Virus record (IMG/VR): IMGVR_UViG_3300025133_000555
Coordinates: 1-25,217 of that record
Reading direction: 5' to 3' (one strand)
Source: a virus
DNA: 25,217 nucleotides
Shown: in pieces, positions 15,051-20,569 of the stretch
Numbering within the stretch: the first letter of the stretch is position 1
Layout of the letters: the number at the start of each line of letters is the position of its first letter
Notes under the pieces: model-generated
Database searches by the model: none
What the model was told of the DNA's origin: nothing
What the model saw: only the letters and a program-made list of their open reading frames with translations
Position numbers and translations under genes: made by a program

Positions 15051-16226
15051 TTCGTTGATAGAATTTACTGCTGGGGCTGGGGATGGTGCCAATATTTTAA
15101 GTACTTCGTTAAAGCGATCAATTGGTACCCCGATTAGAGTCTCTGCTGTTAAATCGGTATAAAGACCGTCGGCATAGTCACCGTCTTCAGCAGCACCTAA
15201 TTTGCTTTGAGTTGCTGTGCCGCCAGAAGATGAAGTGAGAACAATATTGTTGTTTGTATCTAAAGCAAGAAAACTCGATGTGGTAGCAGTACCAGCAGAC
15301 AAGCCTGTTAAATGCATCGTAGAGCCAGACACTGTTCCACCTATTTGCAGATTAGAAGAGCCAGATATAGTCGTGACACCAGAGATTGCACCAGCATTCG
15401 TGATGCCTCCTGTCTGGAGGTTCAATGATGTCCCAGTGATTGCAACAAAAGAACCAGCACCCCCTGATACTGTTGTAGCACCAGCAATTGCGCCGGCGTT
15501 TGTTATACCACCGGCTTGAAGATTTAACGAAGTACCTGTTAATGTTGTGTAGTTCCCGACAGTTCCAGATATTGTTGTCCCACCAGCAATAGAGCCGGCG
15601 TTTGTTATGCCACCATTCTGTAGTGCTAAGGAGGTCCCAGCAAGGGTTGTGAATGTACCAGCAGCACCACTTACTGTACTGGAGAAAGTACCAGTTGTAG
15701 CACCGGCAATGGAGCCGGCATTTGTTACTCCTCCGTTTTGTAAAGCTAAAGAAGTACCAGCAAGGGTTGTGAATGTACCAGCACCACCTGATACAGTTGA
15801 TGCAAAGGTCCCAGCAGCACCAGTGATCATTGTTGATCCTGAGACGATGGCGCTAGAAATGGTATTCGTCATTGTCGCATTGATACCAGCATAACTAAGA
15901 GCACTATTTCCTAAAGAAGAAGAAACAGCACCAGCTGTTTTCATTGAACCAGTAAATTGGTGGACATCATCGGCTGTGTCACCAAACTTTGAAGACCCAG
16001 TAACTGATAGATTTGTTACATTTTTACTAGTAACATCTAAATTAAAAGCATTGGCATTTATAGTACCCGATACATTCAGTGTACCAGTTAGCGCAACCGT
16101 TGATGATGCAACACTATATGTAAAATTAGAAGAACCGGTGAATGCCTGATCCTTCTTAATTTGAATAGAATCGTTAATACCACCAGCATTGCTTCCACTA
16201 ATATATGCCCAGCCAAATTCACCCAT
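11649..16226 (-). CDS. Giant repeat-containing fibre/adhesin-like virion protein, 1525 aa
   Basis: The largest gene in the window. The N-terminal 70 residues (MGEFGWAYISGSNAGGINDS...) are followed by Ala/Gly/Thr repeats at about 140-285 of the form GTSLxLQxGGITNAGxIAG. Residues about 390-1525 contain two tandem copies of a ~550-residue module. Matching landmarks are KLSFG, GWNYAR, SGIKY, YRNIY, HPLK, ETYR, WNSQTHM, GNPNYS, and ESWSGYL / KNWTGHL. No enzymatic motif or signal peptide is seen. Such giant beta-rich proteins usually form long fibres or baseplate-linked adhesins. The gene lies in the fibre block between gp21 and gp22 and follows the 154-aa gene by 12 bases. Function in host recognition is inference; the coding call is secure. 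Confidence 0.85.
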   Translation of the reverse strand: MGEFGWAYISGSNAGGINDSIQIKKDQAFTGSSNFTYSVASSTVALTGTLNVSGTINANAFNLDVTSKNVTNLSVTGSSKFGDTADDVHQFTGSMKTAGAVSSSLGNSALSYAGINATMTNTISSAIVSGSTMITGAAGTFASTVSGGAGTFTTLAGTSLALQNGGVTNAGSIAGATTGTFSSTVSGAAGTFTTLAGTSLALQNGGITNAGSIAGGTTISGTVGNYTTLTGTSLNLQAGGITNAGAIAGATTVSGGAGSFVAITGTSLNLQTGGITNAGAISGVTTISGSSNLQIGGTVSGSTMHLTGLSAGTATTSSFLALDTNNNIVLTSSSGGTATQSKLGAAEDGDYADGLYTDLTAETLIGVPIDRFNEVLKILAPSPAPAVNSINEDITDGITAKLSFGSSYPITDYTSSGTTAGFNAVGRSGSYSAATSGSNIRLGIYDGTQDITGYINHDTVESVANGYLAYSNDAFGNANEGTLKLELNGTVIHSVALSGLAGSGNPFTGSASSLTSQSGFINVSLTASSYDGNNAEWYIFKHRTAKFKVDAGDQKVGWNYARVIHSLTIDNTTNYIEWVNDPSGAVNDLSVSNGRIEEIALVGTKYLSGIKYNTDATAKYKVDINNLYRNIYAASGTPISFTVANSATPSAQSVADIGASENNTKVLGVTASLDFNGSTLFSGSITSNTTVTHPLKNTISNQGGATTGNGFLIDNRTLASSVWEEKFHDETYRKVSSSYNDQAATTNVSSYWNSQTHMTGSNVDGHQDGLLFHNQRLYSPVDGDIPHGGNIAALDNIASGNPNYSGIIGTRTFYRVVSNSSGVTKRDMKIVSTKSSTTYNNSSLAAANLHFFVKVPGATGWMDISQNFVYGSTSDNNGALIAGAANDVDSGNNAHFVTFGTESIAIGENVMVKILADESWSGYLSELSFSVGATSNTATETAALDDIDANNTGVPSKLSFGAANGVTNYSNATGSAISLSDINSNGSYTVSGDRRGVFSTKQNLVGTLNEDVNSNGKNYPANSFKDAYTGSLTLEVNGIDVHTINLISSLNEISSSNGNTSGFIVSSVSFSTTVDNIPDYTKTYRTGSYYVGPADQNLGWNYARIKHIIGGSTTNTNYVQWVIDTDSNALAATFVSCSNFDHLDIYYQSGIKYFASRPSASYSYTAANVYRNIYSNEVNALQFPTTTNCSISNIKVTGDGVSTFNSGVSQTGLPNLDNSTDCEQDSIEITGTVRFDSLTSISGAYGSAAFTKYDISVNSAIHHPLKSDLTSSTQSKTSFMVYSGSIGSTNSTTNEYFNTETYRIVSGNYANQTDTTSSANAWNSQTHMNAANAHGDGVVTINGYAISPLKIGNLGDTRNSGQGGSLQAPAGNPNYSSLTNATRSFYRYFQNTTGQAKPTFTVTLYGDANIISKSGAFYTGYLGANKNINVELKIPYDNNFTGDDDTSTAWGDVVKPYSAGVQPTTDGIGIYSGGGSGLDQTVDGSGAAIGIQLQEKQIRNNQYYVVKVTAHKNWTGHLSRILITY
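15385..15810 (-). repeat. Short tandem coding repeats, 34- and 40-residue periods
   Basis: The block around CCGGCRTTTGTTAT recurs at about 15391, 15493, 15595 and 15715, giving periods of 102, 102 and 120 bases. It encodes GTSLxLQxGGITNAGxIAG units. The last two units share near-identical DNA (CAAGGGTTGTGAATGTACCA in both), implying recent duplication or conversion. Confidence 0.85.
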
Positions 16227-16238
16227 TTAAACCTCTCT

Positions 16239-16703
16239 TTAAAATGTGCTACATGCGGCAAAAACATTAATCCTACTAGCATTACCGGCTACAAAAGCAA
16301 CCTTGTCGATGCCATGAATTTCGTAAACTCTATAATCTCGAGAACCCGGAACATGTAAGGCGGGGGATGTAGAAGAATTTGTTGGATCAATCTCTGATGG
16401 TGCATTCCTAGCATTCTGTCCTTGTCCTCCTGTTTCTGTCTCTGGTATCTCAAACCATCTTTGAAATGCATGGCAATACCCATAGATGAAAACTGCATCG
16501 GCATTTGTGTCGCTACCATCATTTGTTTCTTCGACCAATACGTGAAGGTATCTTTGATTTTCTGTGTTGTAACCAACTGTTGTAGCAGTTATACCTCTAA
16601 GGGTATTTGTGTTTGCTAAAACTGTTATTGCTGTTCCATGTGAACCTGCTAAATTTTTGGGACTTCTAGTGCGTCCCCAACTAGTATGTTTATGTACTGA
16701 CAT
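16239..16703 (-). CDS. Virion-associated protein of unknown function, 154 aa
   Basis: This 154-residue protein (MSVHKHTSWGRTRSPKNLAG...) has no domain I recognise. The sequence alternates short hydrophobic strands (TAITVLANT, RYLHVLVEET, AVFIYGYCHAFQRWFEI) with polar loops, suggesting a beta-sandwich. The end DYRVYEIHGIDKVAFVAGNA looks like a compact strand-rich edge. It has a GGAG ribosome site and a promoter-like motif 21 bases upstream, and it is the first gene of the fibre block, 12 bases ahead of the giant 1525-aa gene. It may be an accessory, base or assembly partner of that fibre. It lacks the coiled coil of known T4 fibre chaperones such as gp38 or gp57A, so no specific role is claimed. 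Confidence 0.65.
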   Translation of the reverse strand: MSVHKHTSWGRTRSPKNLAGSHGTAITVLANTNTLRGITATTVGYNTENQRYLHVLVEETNDGSDTNADAVFIYGYCHAFQRWFEIPETETGGQGQNARNAPSEIDPTNSSTSPALHVPGSRDYRVYEIHGIDKVAFVAGNASRINVFAACSTF

Positions 16704-16723
16704 TTTAACTCCTTAAAAACTAC

Positions 16724-16732
16724 TATAAATAG
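16724..16732 (-). promoter_or_regulatory. Late-promoter-like motif at the head of the fibre block
   Basis: The transcribed strand reads AGACTATTTATAGT, 21 bases before the 154-aa start. It falls immediately after the bS21 stop codon at 16734. Confidence 0.58.
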
Positions 16733-16733
16733 T

Positions 16734-16940
16734 CTATTTTCTACGTTTTCTCTCTTCTTTCTTGCGTCTTCGGATGGCTCGTTCTTTTGCGCGTCGCCTT
16801 TTTTCCGAAGGTTTGGTATAGTGGCGTCTATCTTTCGCCTCATCAATTATACCAAGTTTTTTACATTTTTTTATAAAACGCTTTATAACACGTTCAATAT
16901 TGTCCTTTCTTCGGACTTTTACTGAATAGTTTATGCCCAT
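16734..16940 (-). CDS. rpsU: Phage-encoded small ribosomal subunit protein bS21
   Basis: This 68-residue, very basic protein has the bS21 pattern: an N-terminal strand (YSVKVRRKDN), the helix IERVIKRFIKKCKKLGIIDE, the hallmark RRHYTKPSEKRRR around residues 38-50, and an Arg/Lys-rich tail. Bacterial bS21 (about 65-75 aa) sits by the mRNA exit site of the 30S subunit near the anti-Shine-Dalgarno sequence and helps initiation. The length and the Y-x-KPS-x-(K/R)R core match the family. Phage bS21 genes are known from aquatic viruses, including a SAR11 myovirus. The start overlaps the stop of the 138-aa gene as TAATG, so it is translationally coupled. Its position between prohead protease and fibres implies late expression. 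The protein may exchange with host bS21 to favour phage messages; that role is inference. Confidence 0.9.
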   Translation of the reverse strand: MGINYSVKVRRKDNIERVIKRFIKKCKKLGIIDEAKDRRHYTKPSEKRRRAKERAIRRRKKEERKRRK

Positions 16941-17356
16941 TACTTACCTGCCATTTTCGACCATATAGCCGCTGATTTCCCCATAACTGATGTTATATCA
17001 ACACCGGCATCATTAGGGTCAACTCCTGACAATGGCCCCTGATTGTTATCGCTTGTTGGTGTTGGTGTTGGTGTCGTGCCTTCGAAGAGATTTACTCCGT
17101 TATATGCATCTCCGCCAATTGCTTCCATCATCTTATTTCTTTTCTCATCAAGTCTTTTTTTAGCCTGATCGTCTGTTTCATATTGTGGCTTTTGTTTTGT
17201 TGGAAAAACTTGTTTGGTCTCAACGATTGTCTGTTGTCCCATTCCCCTTGCTACTTCAGATACAATTGACGAAAGAGTTCCGTCTTCGAAAATAACTTCT
17301 TTGATGCACTCCTTTATCAATGGTTTGAGCATTTGTTTTAATTCATTCTTGTTCAT
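16940..17356 (-). CDS. Conserved-looking small protein with amphipathic N-terminus, 138 aa
   Basis: The first 35 residues (MNKNELKQMLKPLIKECIKE, then VIFEDGTLSSIVSEVA) form a strong amphipathic helix similar to that of two other small proteins at the right of the window. The rest is polar, with a charged helix (DDQAKKRLDEKRNKMMEAIG), a TPTPTPT linker near residue 97 and a C-terminal SVMGKSAAIWSKMAG helix. No enzyme motif is visible. It lies one base after gp21 and is coupled to bS21, with a promoter-like motif inside the end of gp21. Position beside the prohead protease suggests a prohead-core or head-internal protein. Function is not recognised. Confidence 0.7.
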   Translation of the reverse strand: MNKNELKQMLKPLIKECIKEVIFEDGTLSSIVSEVARGMGQQTIVETKQVFPTKQKPQYETDDQAKKRLDEKRNKMMEAIGGDAYNGVNLFEGTTPTPTPTSDNNQGPLSGVDPNDAGVDITSVMGKSAAIWSKMAGK

Positions 17357-17989
17357 TTAATCCCTCAATATCTTATTAAATAGATTATCTATTTGGTTTT
17401 CTTTGTTTTCTCTCATCTTGACTTTAAACATGTCGGAGCCAAGAGCGTTGCGTTTTTCGTCCGGATACACATAGGCATCTGGGGTTGAAGGTTCTGATAC
17501 GATATCAAAACAAATAAGCTGAAAGTCTTCGGCTACAACTGATTGTCCGCTCATGTCTTCGTTAACTGAGCCTAATCCACGGGATGAGATTCCGAGTTTT
17601 ACACCAGCATTAATAAGGTCTTTAAGGATACGACCAGATGGAGTATCAAGAACCTTGATCTTTCCCATGACATCATTTCCTTGCCACCAGCACTCAACAA
17701 TCAAATGTGATACGTTCTTAAGGTTGATGACAGAATCATCAGGATGATCTAGTTCGCCTGTTGCTCTGCTGTCTTTCACTATTTTTTGATAGTTATTTAT
17801 TTCTTTCTCCAGAACTTTCTTTGGATAAACTCGTCCGTTTCCGTTCTTCTTTCCTGCTGTTTGAATACGACCGGTAAGATATACGGCACCGTTCTCGATT
17901 ACTTCTTTCTTTTGTCTCTCACTCAGTAGATCAAGACAGCGTCCGTTCGGACACAGTTCAAAAAATTCTGTTAATAATTGTTTACTCAT
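17357..17989 (-). CDS. 21: Prohead core protease (gp21-like)
   Basis: The 210-residue product is the serine protease that cleaves scaffold and capsid subunits during head maturation. The catalytic pattern is clear: GELDHPD with His82, and about 50 residues later LGISSRGLG with Ser135 or Ser136 as nucleophile, as in T4 gp21 (GELDHP and GMSSRG). NGRVYPKKVLEKEI near residue 51 and the segment FDIVSEPSTPDAYV near 161-174 are also family traits. T4 gp21 is 212 aa, so length agrees. T4 gp21 cuts after (L/I)-x-E, and such a site is present in the major capsid protein here. A GGAGATTTAA leader precedes the start. The gene follows a small membrane protein gene after an 86-base gap and is followed immediately by the 138-aa gene. 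Confidence 0.92.
   Translation of the reverse strand: MSKQLLTEFFELCPNGRCLDLLSERQKKEVIENGAVYLTGRIQTAGKKNGNGRVYPKKVLEKEINNYQKIVKDSRATGELDHPDDSVINLKNVSHLIVECWWQGNDVMGKIKVLDTPSGRILKDLINAGVKLGISSRGLGSVNEDMSGQSVVAEDFQLICFDIVSEPSTPDAYVYPDEKRNALGSDMFKVKMRENKENQIDNLFNKILRD
17376..17383 (-). promoter_or_regulatory. Late-promoter-like motif inside the 3' end of gp21
   Basis: The transcribed strand reads AATCTATTTAATAA, 20 bases before the 138-aa gene start. It could drive that gene and bS21 separately from gp21. Confidence 0.45.
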
Positions 17990-18079
17990 TTAAATCTCCA
18001 AATATACGGGCGTCACCCGCCTGAGTCAGCTACCTGAGCAGCAACGACGAACTGGTTGTAACATCCATTTTTTCATCAT
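17982..18079 (-). pseudogene. Tiny ORF, possibly a broken or frameshifted ~31-codon gene
   Basis: The gap between the membrane protein and gp21 starts with AGAGGTGAGTTATGATG, a good ribosome site and a coupled ATGA start. The open frame gives only 17 residues, MMKKWMLQPVRRCCSGS, ending at 18026. Removing one base after QPV and one from the GGG run further on would yield a frame of about 31 codons: MMKKWMLQPV, then VVAAQVADSGG, then DARIFGDLNE, whose stop overlaps the gp21 start as in neighbouring coupled genes. That fit suggests a small gene with two single-base insertions, a sequencing artefact, or coincidence. Function is unknown. Confidence 0.35.
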
Positions 18080-18444
18080 AACTCACCTCTCTGTTTTGTT
18101 GCACAGTTACATGTTGTTTTATTTCCTTGAACCTTTAGTCCTTCATCATTCAACAACATTGAAAGAAAATAAGAAGTACCAGAAGATATCCATCCACAGA
18201 CAAACATATTACCTATATTATAATCAAATGTAAATAGTTCCGTAAATCCGTTTATGAAAAACAAAAACATACCAACCCAAAAGCCCATACACATTGAGCA
18301 GTTGGCCATATAACCGATAAGACCCCATTGGTCTCGTGCAGGTCTTACTTTTTCAAATACCTTGGAATAAACCAAGATCTGTGTTAAGCCATAAGCAGTT
18401 AAAATAAAATATAACAAATCCATCTCCATATTAATAAGTGTCAT
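18076..18444 (-). CDS. Small multi-pass membrane protein with CxxC, 122 aa
   Basis: Three hydrophobic segments are visible, at about residues 8-26 (DLLYFILTAYGLTQILVYS), 53-70 (MGFWVGMFLFFINGFTEL) and 78-98. The motif NCSMCMGFWVG (Cys49, Cys52) stands at the start of the second segment, in the style of small DUF1360-like membrane proteins (C..C.GFW). A second Cys pair (Cys112 and Cys114) is near the polar C-terminus. It should sit in the host inner membrane. The chosen start overlaps the GNAT gene end and has GAGAAAGG six bases upstream; the later ATG codons have poor sites. Its place among head genes is unexpected. It could be a host-membrane effector or a membrane anchor for prohead assembly, which starts on the membrane in T4. 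Function unknown. Confidence 0.75.
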   Translation of the reverse strand: MTLINMEMDLLYFILTAYGLTQILVYSKVFEKVRPARDQWGLIGYMANCSMCMGFWVGMFLFFINGFTELFTFDYNIGNMFVCGWISSGTSYFLSMLLNDEGLKVQGNKTTCNCATKQRGEL

Positions 18445-19168
18445 ATCGACCTTTCTCTTTTGCTAATTCTGCACTATATGCATCTGAAAAACCTGTTGAG
18501 CCTCTGTCCGATAGTTGACCTTCCAACCATTTCATATCCTTCCCGGACTTTAAATATCTTATATTTAGCAAGTGGTTTCTTATTAAATTTCTATAGGTCT
18601 GTTCACTCTGTGATGTGTCTTCTTTTTCAAAAGAATGGTCAGTCGCTAACTCTTCAGGTTTATCATATACCCCAACATCACAATCATCGTTAGGATCATC
18701 TGGTGTACTGTTGTTGTAATCAAATTTGAAGTTTCCCTGATCTGTCTCTCTTTTCCTGTAAGCTGCATCTTCTGCCTCTATCTTATTCCACACTTTCTCT
18801 TTTGCAACATCAGTGGTACCAAATGAATGATCCGATGTTACACCGTAGCCCTTGTCTTTTGCTACCGTAAACATAATATCATAAAGCATTTTGGAAAAAC
18901 CTTTCCCTCTTGCCTCTTCTTCGACATAGACTCCGCCTATTTGATAAGTTTTTGGAATACAAGGTTCTTGTGTCTCATCATAACTCAAGTATCCAACAAT
19001 GTACATTCCATTGTCCACAATTGTTGGCATCATGTGATATAACACCAGTTCTCCGTTGTCGCCATTATCCTCATGATAAAGAGACAAGGATCCAAATTTT
19101 TCTGGTTCGTAATCATAGAGAGGACTCTCTGTCAAGAACTTCCTCCAACTTTCCATTATAAGTTTCAT
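18431..19168 (-). CDS. GNAT-family N-acetyltransferase with possible capsid-targeting N-terminus
   Basis: Residues about 20-120 form a GNAT domain. The acetyl-CoA-binding motif A is clear at 77-96: IGGVYVEEEARGKGFSKMLY, containing the R-G-K-G-F phosphate loop (Arg87 to Phe91) before a helix. The acceptor substrate cannot be told. The C-terminal 110 residues are acidic and polar with no recognised domain. The N-terminus MKLIMESWRKFLTES is a short amphipathic helix ending in L-T-E, fitting a T4-style capsid-targeting sequence removed by gp21; packaging into the head is a hypothesis. The ATG overlaps the previous stop (TAATG) with GGAAGG upstream, and the end overlaps the membrane protein gene. 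An in-frame ATG four codons on is a less likely start. Confidence 0.78.
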   Translation of the reverse strand: MKLIMESWRKFLTESPLYDYEPEKFGSLSLYHEDNGDNGELVLYHMMPTIVDNGMYIVGYLSYDETQEPCIPKTYQIGGVYVEEEARGKGFSKMLYDIMFTVAKDKGYGVTSDHSFGTTDVAKEKVWNKIEAEDAAYRKRETDQGNFKFDYNNSTPDDPNDDCDVGVYDKPEELATDHSFEKEDTSQSEQTYRNLIRNHLLNIRYLKSGKDMKWLEGQLSDRGSTGFSDAYSAELAKEKGRYDTY

Positions 19169-19770
19169 TAGTAAGTGTACCTTCCATAGAAATATGGAGA
19201 AAACATACCTCTTTGCTTGATCGAACCCTTTTCATCTTCATGCGGAATCTCTCCAAGCTCGGTTGAATTTTCACCATCTGGTTTTATTAGAGCATCTTCC
19301 ATCTGTTCGTCGTGACCCTTTGAGGCTTCAATATATGGAAGCTCATCTTTCATCCACTCAGATATTTGGAAAACAACTGTTTTTAATGCATCTCTCTCTG
19401 TTGCTTCGTGAAGTTTTCCTTCTAGTGAGCCGTAAACATTTCCACCCTGAATTGAATCATATTCGATAACTCCTGAGCGTCTAAGGTGTTCCATAAGTCT
19501 AGACTCTGCTCCATAAACAACTTCAGACATCAGATCTTTTGCAAAAGCAACAACCTTCTTTTTTTCAGTCATTACAATAATGTCAATATCCTTGTGATCA
19601 AATATCATAAGATCTCCATTTAAAGCCTTTCTCATATTCATTTTAAAATCAATACGCTTTTTGTTTGAGTTTTTGATCTCGACACTTATGGTTGGTTTAA
19701 TCTTAACGTTGATGGTTCTGTCTATGTCTATTGTTACGATATCTTCTGGTGGTAGTATTTTAACTTTCAT
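19168..19770 (-). CDS. Conserved-context protein of unknown function, 200 aa
   Basis: The frame opens further upstream (19812), but that would overlap the previous gene by about 50 bases. The ATG at 19770 has GGAG ten bases upstream and gives MKVKILPPEDIVTIDIDRTI. The N-terminal 75 residues are a run of alternating strands (INVKIKPTISVEIKN, DFKMNMRKA, DLMIFDHKDIDIIVMTE). The middle is helical (FAKDLMSEVVYGAESRLMEH) and the C-terminus is acidic and disordered before ending RGMFSPYFYGRYTY, an aromatic tail typical of protein-protein docking. No catalytic motif is visible. It lies between portal and prohead protease, where T4 has the core proteins gp67 and gp68, so a prohead role is possible but not shown. 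Confidence 0.65.
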   Translation of the reverse strand: MKVKILPPEDIVTIDIDRTINVKIKPTISVEIKNSNKKRIDFKMNMRKALNGDLMIFDHKDIDIIVMTEKKKVVAFAKDLMSEVVYGAESRLMEHLRRSGVIEYDSIQGGNVYGSLEGKLHEATERDALKTVVFQISEWMKDELPYIEASKGHDEQMEDALIKPDGENSTELGEIPHEDEKGSIKQRGMFSPYFYGRYTY

Positions 19771-20569
19771 TTTTGCTGATCTCCGCAAGTAGGTCTTGGA
19801 TATAAAACACATCCTTGACCATGTTTTCTGTTATTGGTTGCTTTGAAAAATTTTCAAGCTTTTCTTTAACTTGAATGAGTTTATCTCCGTAGTTAGATTC
19901 AGAAAGTGCTTGGATCTCACTCTTCAGTCTTCCAAGTTCTTCGTTCATAAATGATTTGAGTCCCAAGCCATTATCGGAGAACGATGTGATATAGTTTGTT
20001 AATAAACCTCTCTGTTCATCTCTGAGTGTGTGTTGATATGTTTCATTGAACTTATTTATGAAAGTGTTATAAGTCAAACTATCAAGGGTTTTCATTTCTT
20101 CGCTTTTAAGGGCCCTAGGTTGAGAAACAACAAGGGTCTTTACTCTATCCTCTATCAACAGCCTAGTCTTAGGTTTGGAGCCCTTAGAATAGAAATACGA
20201 GCCAACTGTTGCTATATTTTTATAGTTGGGTATAAAGTTTCCAAAAACGTTTGAAGAAATAGTTTCGTTCATCTCTTTGATAAGTTGAGTTTGGCAATTG
20301 AATATTTCCTTTCTGTTGAGTTCGTTCCAATCCTTTCTAACTTCGGTCATAAACCGAGTTGCAAATTCTTCGGAAAGACTTTGGGTCTCAAGCAGTTGCT
20401 TATATTGTTGTAAGTCATTATACAACGGAGATCCTTTTGAGAAGTTGTTCTTTAGAATCTCAACCACCGTTTGTTTTGTGGTCTCGTCCTTTCGTACGAT
20501 TGCCTTTGTCATTTCTTTTATAAGACATTCGTAAAGAAAAGCGGTATTTCTTTTCTTATTGTGTTTCAT
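19760..20569 (-). CDS. Helical protein of unknown function between portal and protease, 269 aa
   Basis: The protein begins MKHNKKRNTAFLYECLIKEM and is rich in Lys, Glu, Leu and Asn throughout, predicting mostly helices. Helical stretches include YNDLQQYKQLLETQSLSEEF, FINKFNETYQHTLRDEQRGL and EELGRLKSEIQALSES followed by a KLIQVKEKLENF coiled coil. There is no transmembrane segment or enzyme motif. The start overlaps the end of the portal gene by 14 bases and the stop overlaps the next gene by 11, so it is part of a tightly coupled late operon. By position it could be a prohead core or assembly factor like T4 gp67/gp68, but no sequence resemblance is evident. Confidence 0.7.
   Translation of the reverse strand: MKHNKKRNTAFLYECLIKEMTKAIVRKDETTKQTVVEILKNNFSKGSPLYNDLQQYKQLLETQSLSEEFATRFMTEVRKDWNELNRKEIFNCQTQLIKEMNETISSNVFGNFIPNYKNIATVGSYFYSKGSKPKTRLLIEDRVKTLVVSQPRALKSEEMKTLDSLTYNTFINKFNETYQHTLRDEQRGLLTNYITSFSDNGLGLKSFMNEELGRLKSEIQALSESNYGDKLIQVKEKLENFSKQPITENMVKDVFYIQDLLAEISKNES

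Noticed and set aside
15385-15810. CRISPR-like array
   Set aside because: The repeats are coding, in frame, degenerate and without unique spacers.
11649-16226. Several open frames on the plus strand within the 1525-aa gene (for example around 13866-14129, 14164-14505 and 15217-15894)
   Set aside because: They lie fully inside a well-supported minus-strand gene, lack ribosome sites and have low-complexity products that mirror the codon pattern of the real gene.
16239-16703. Tail-fibre chaperone for the giant fibre
   Set aside because: Position alone suggests it; the sequence looks like a compact beta-rich virion protein and has none of the known chaperone features.
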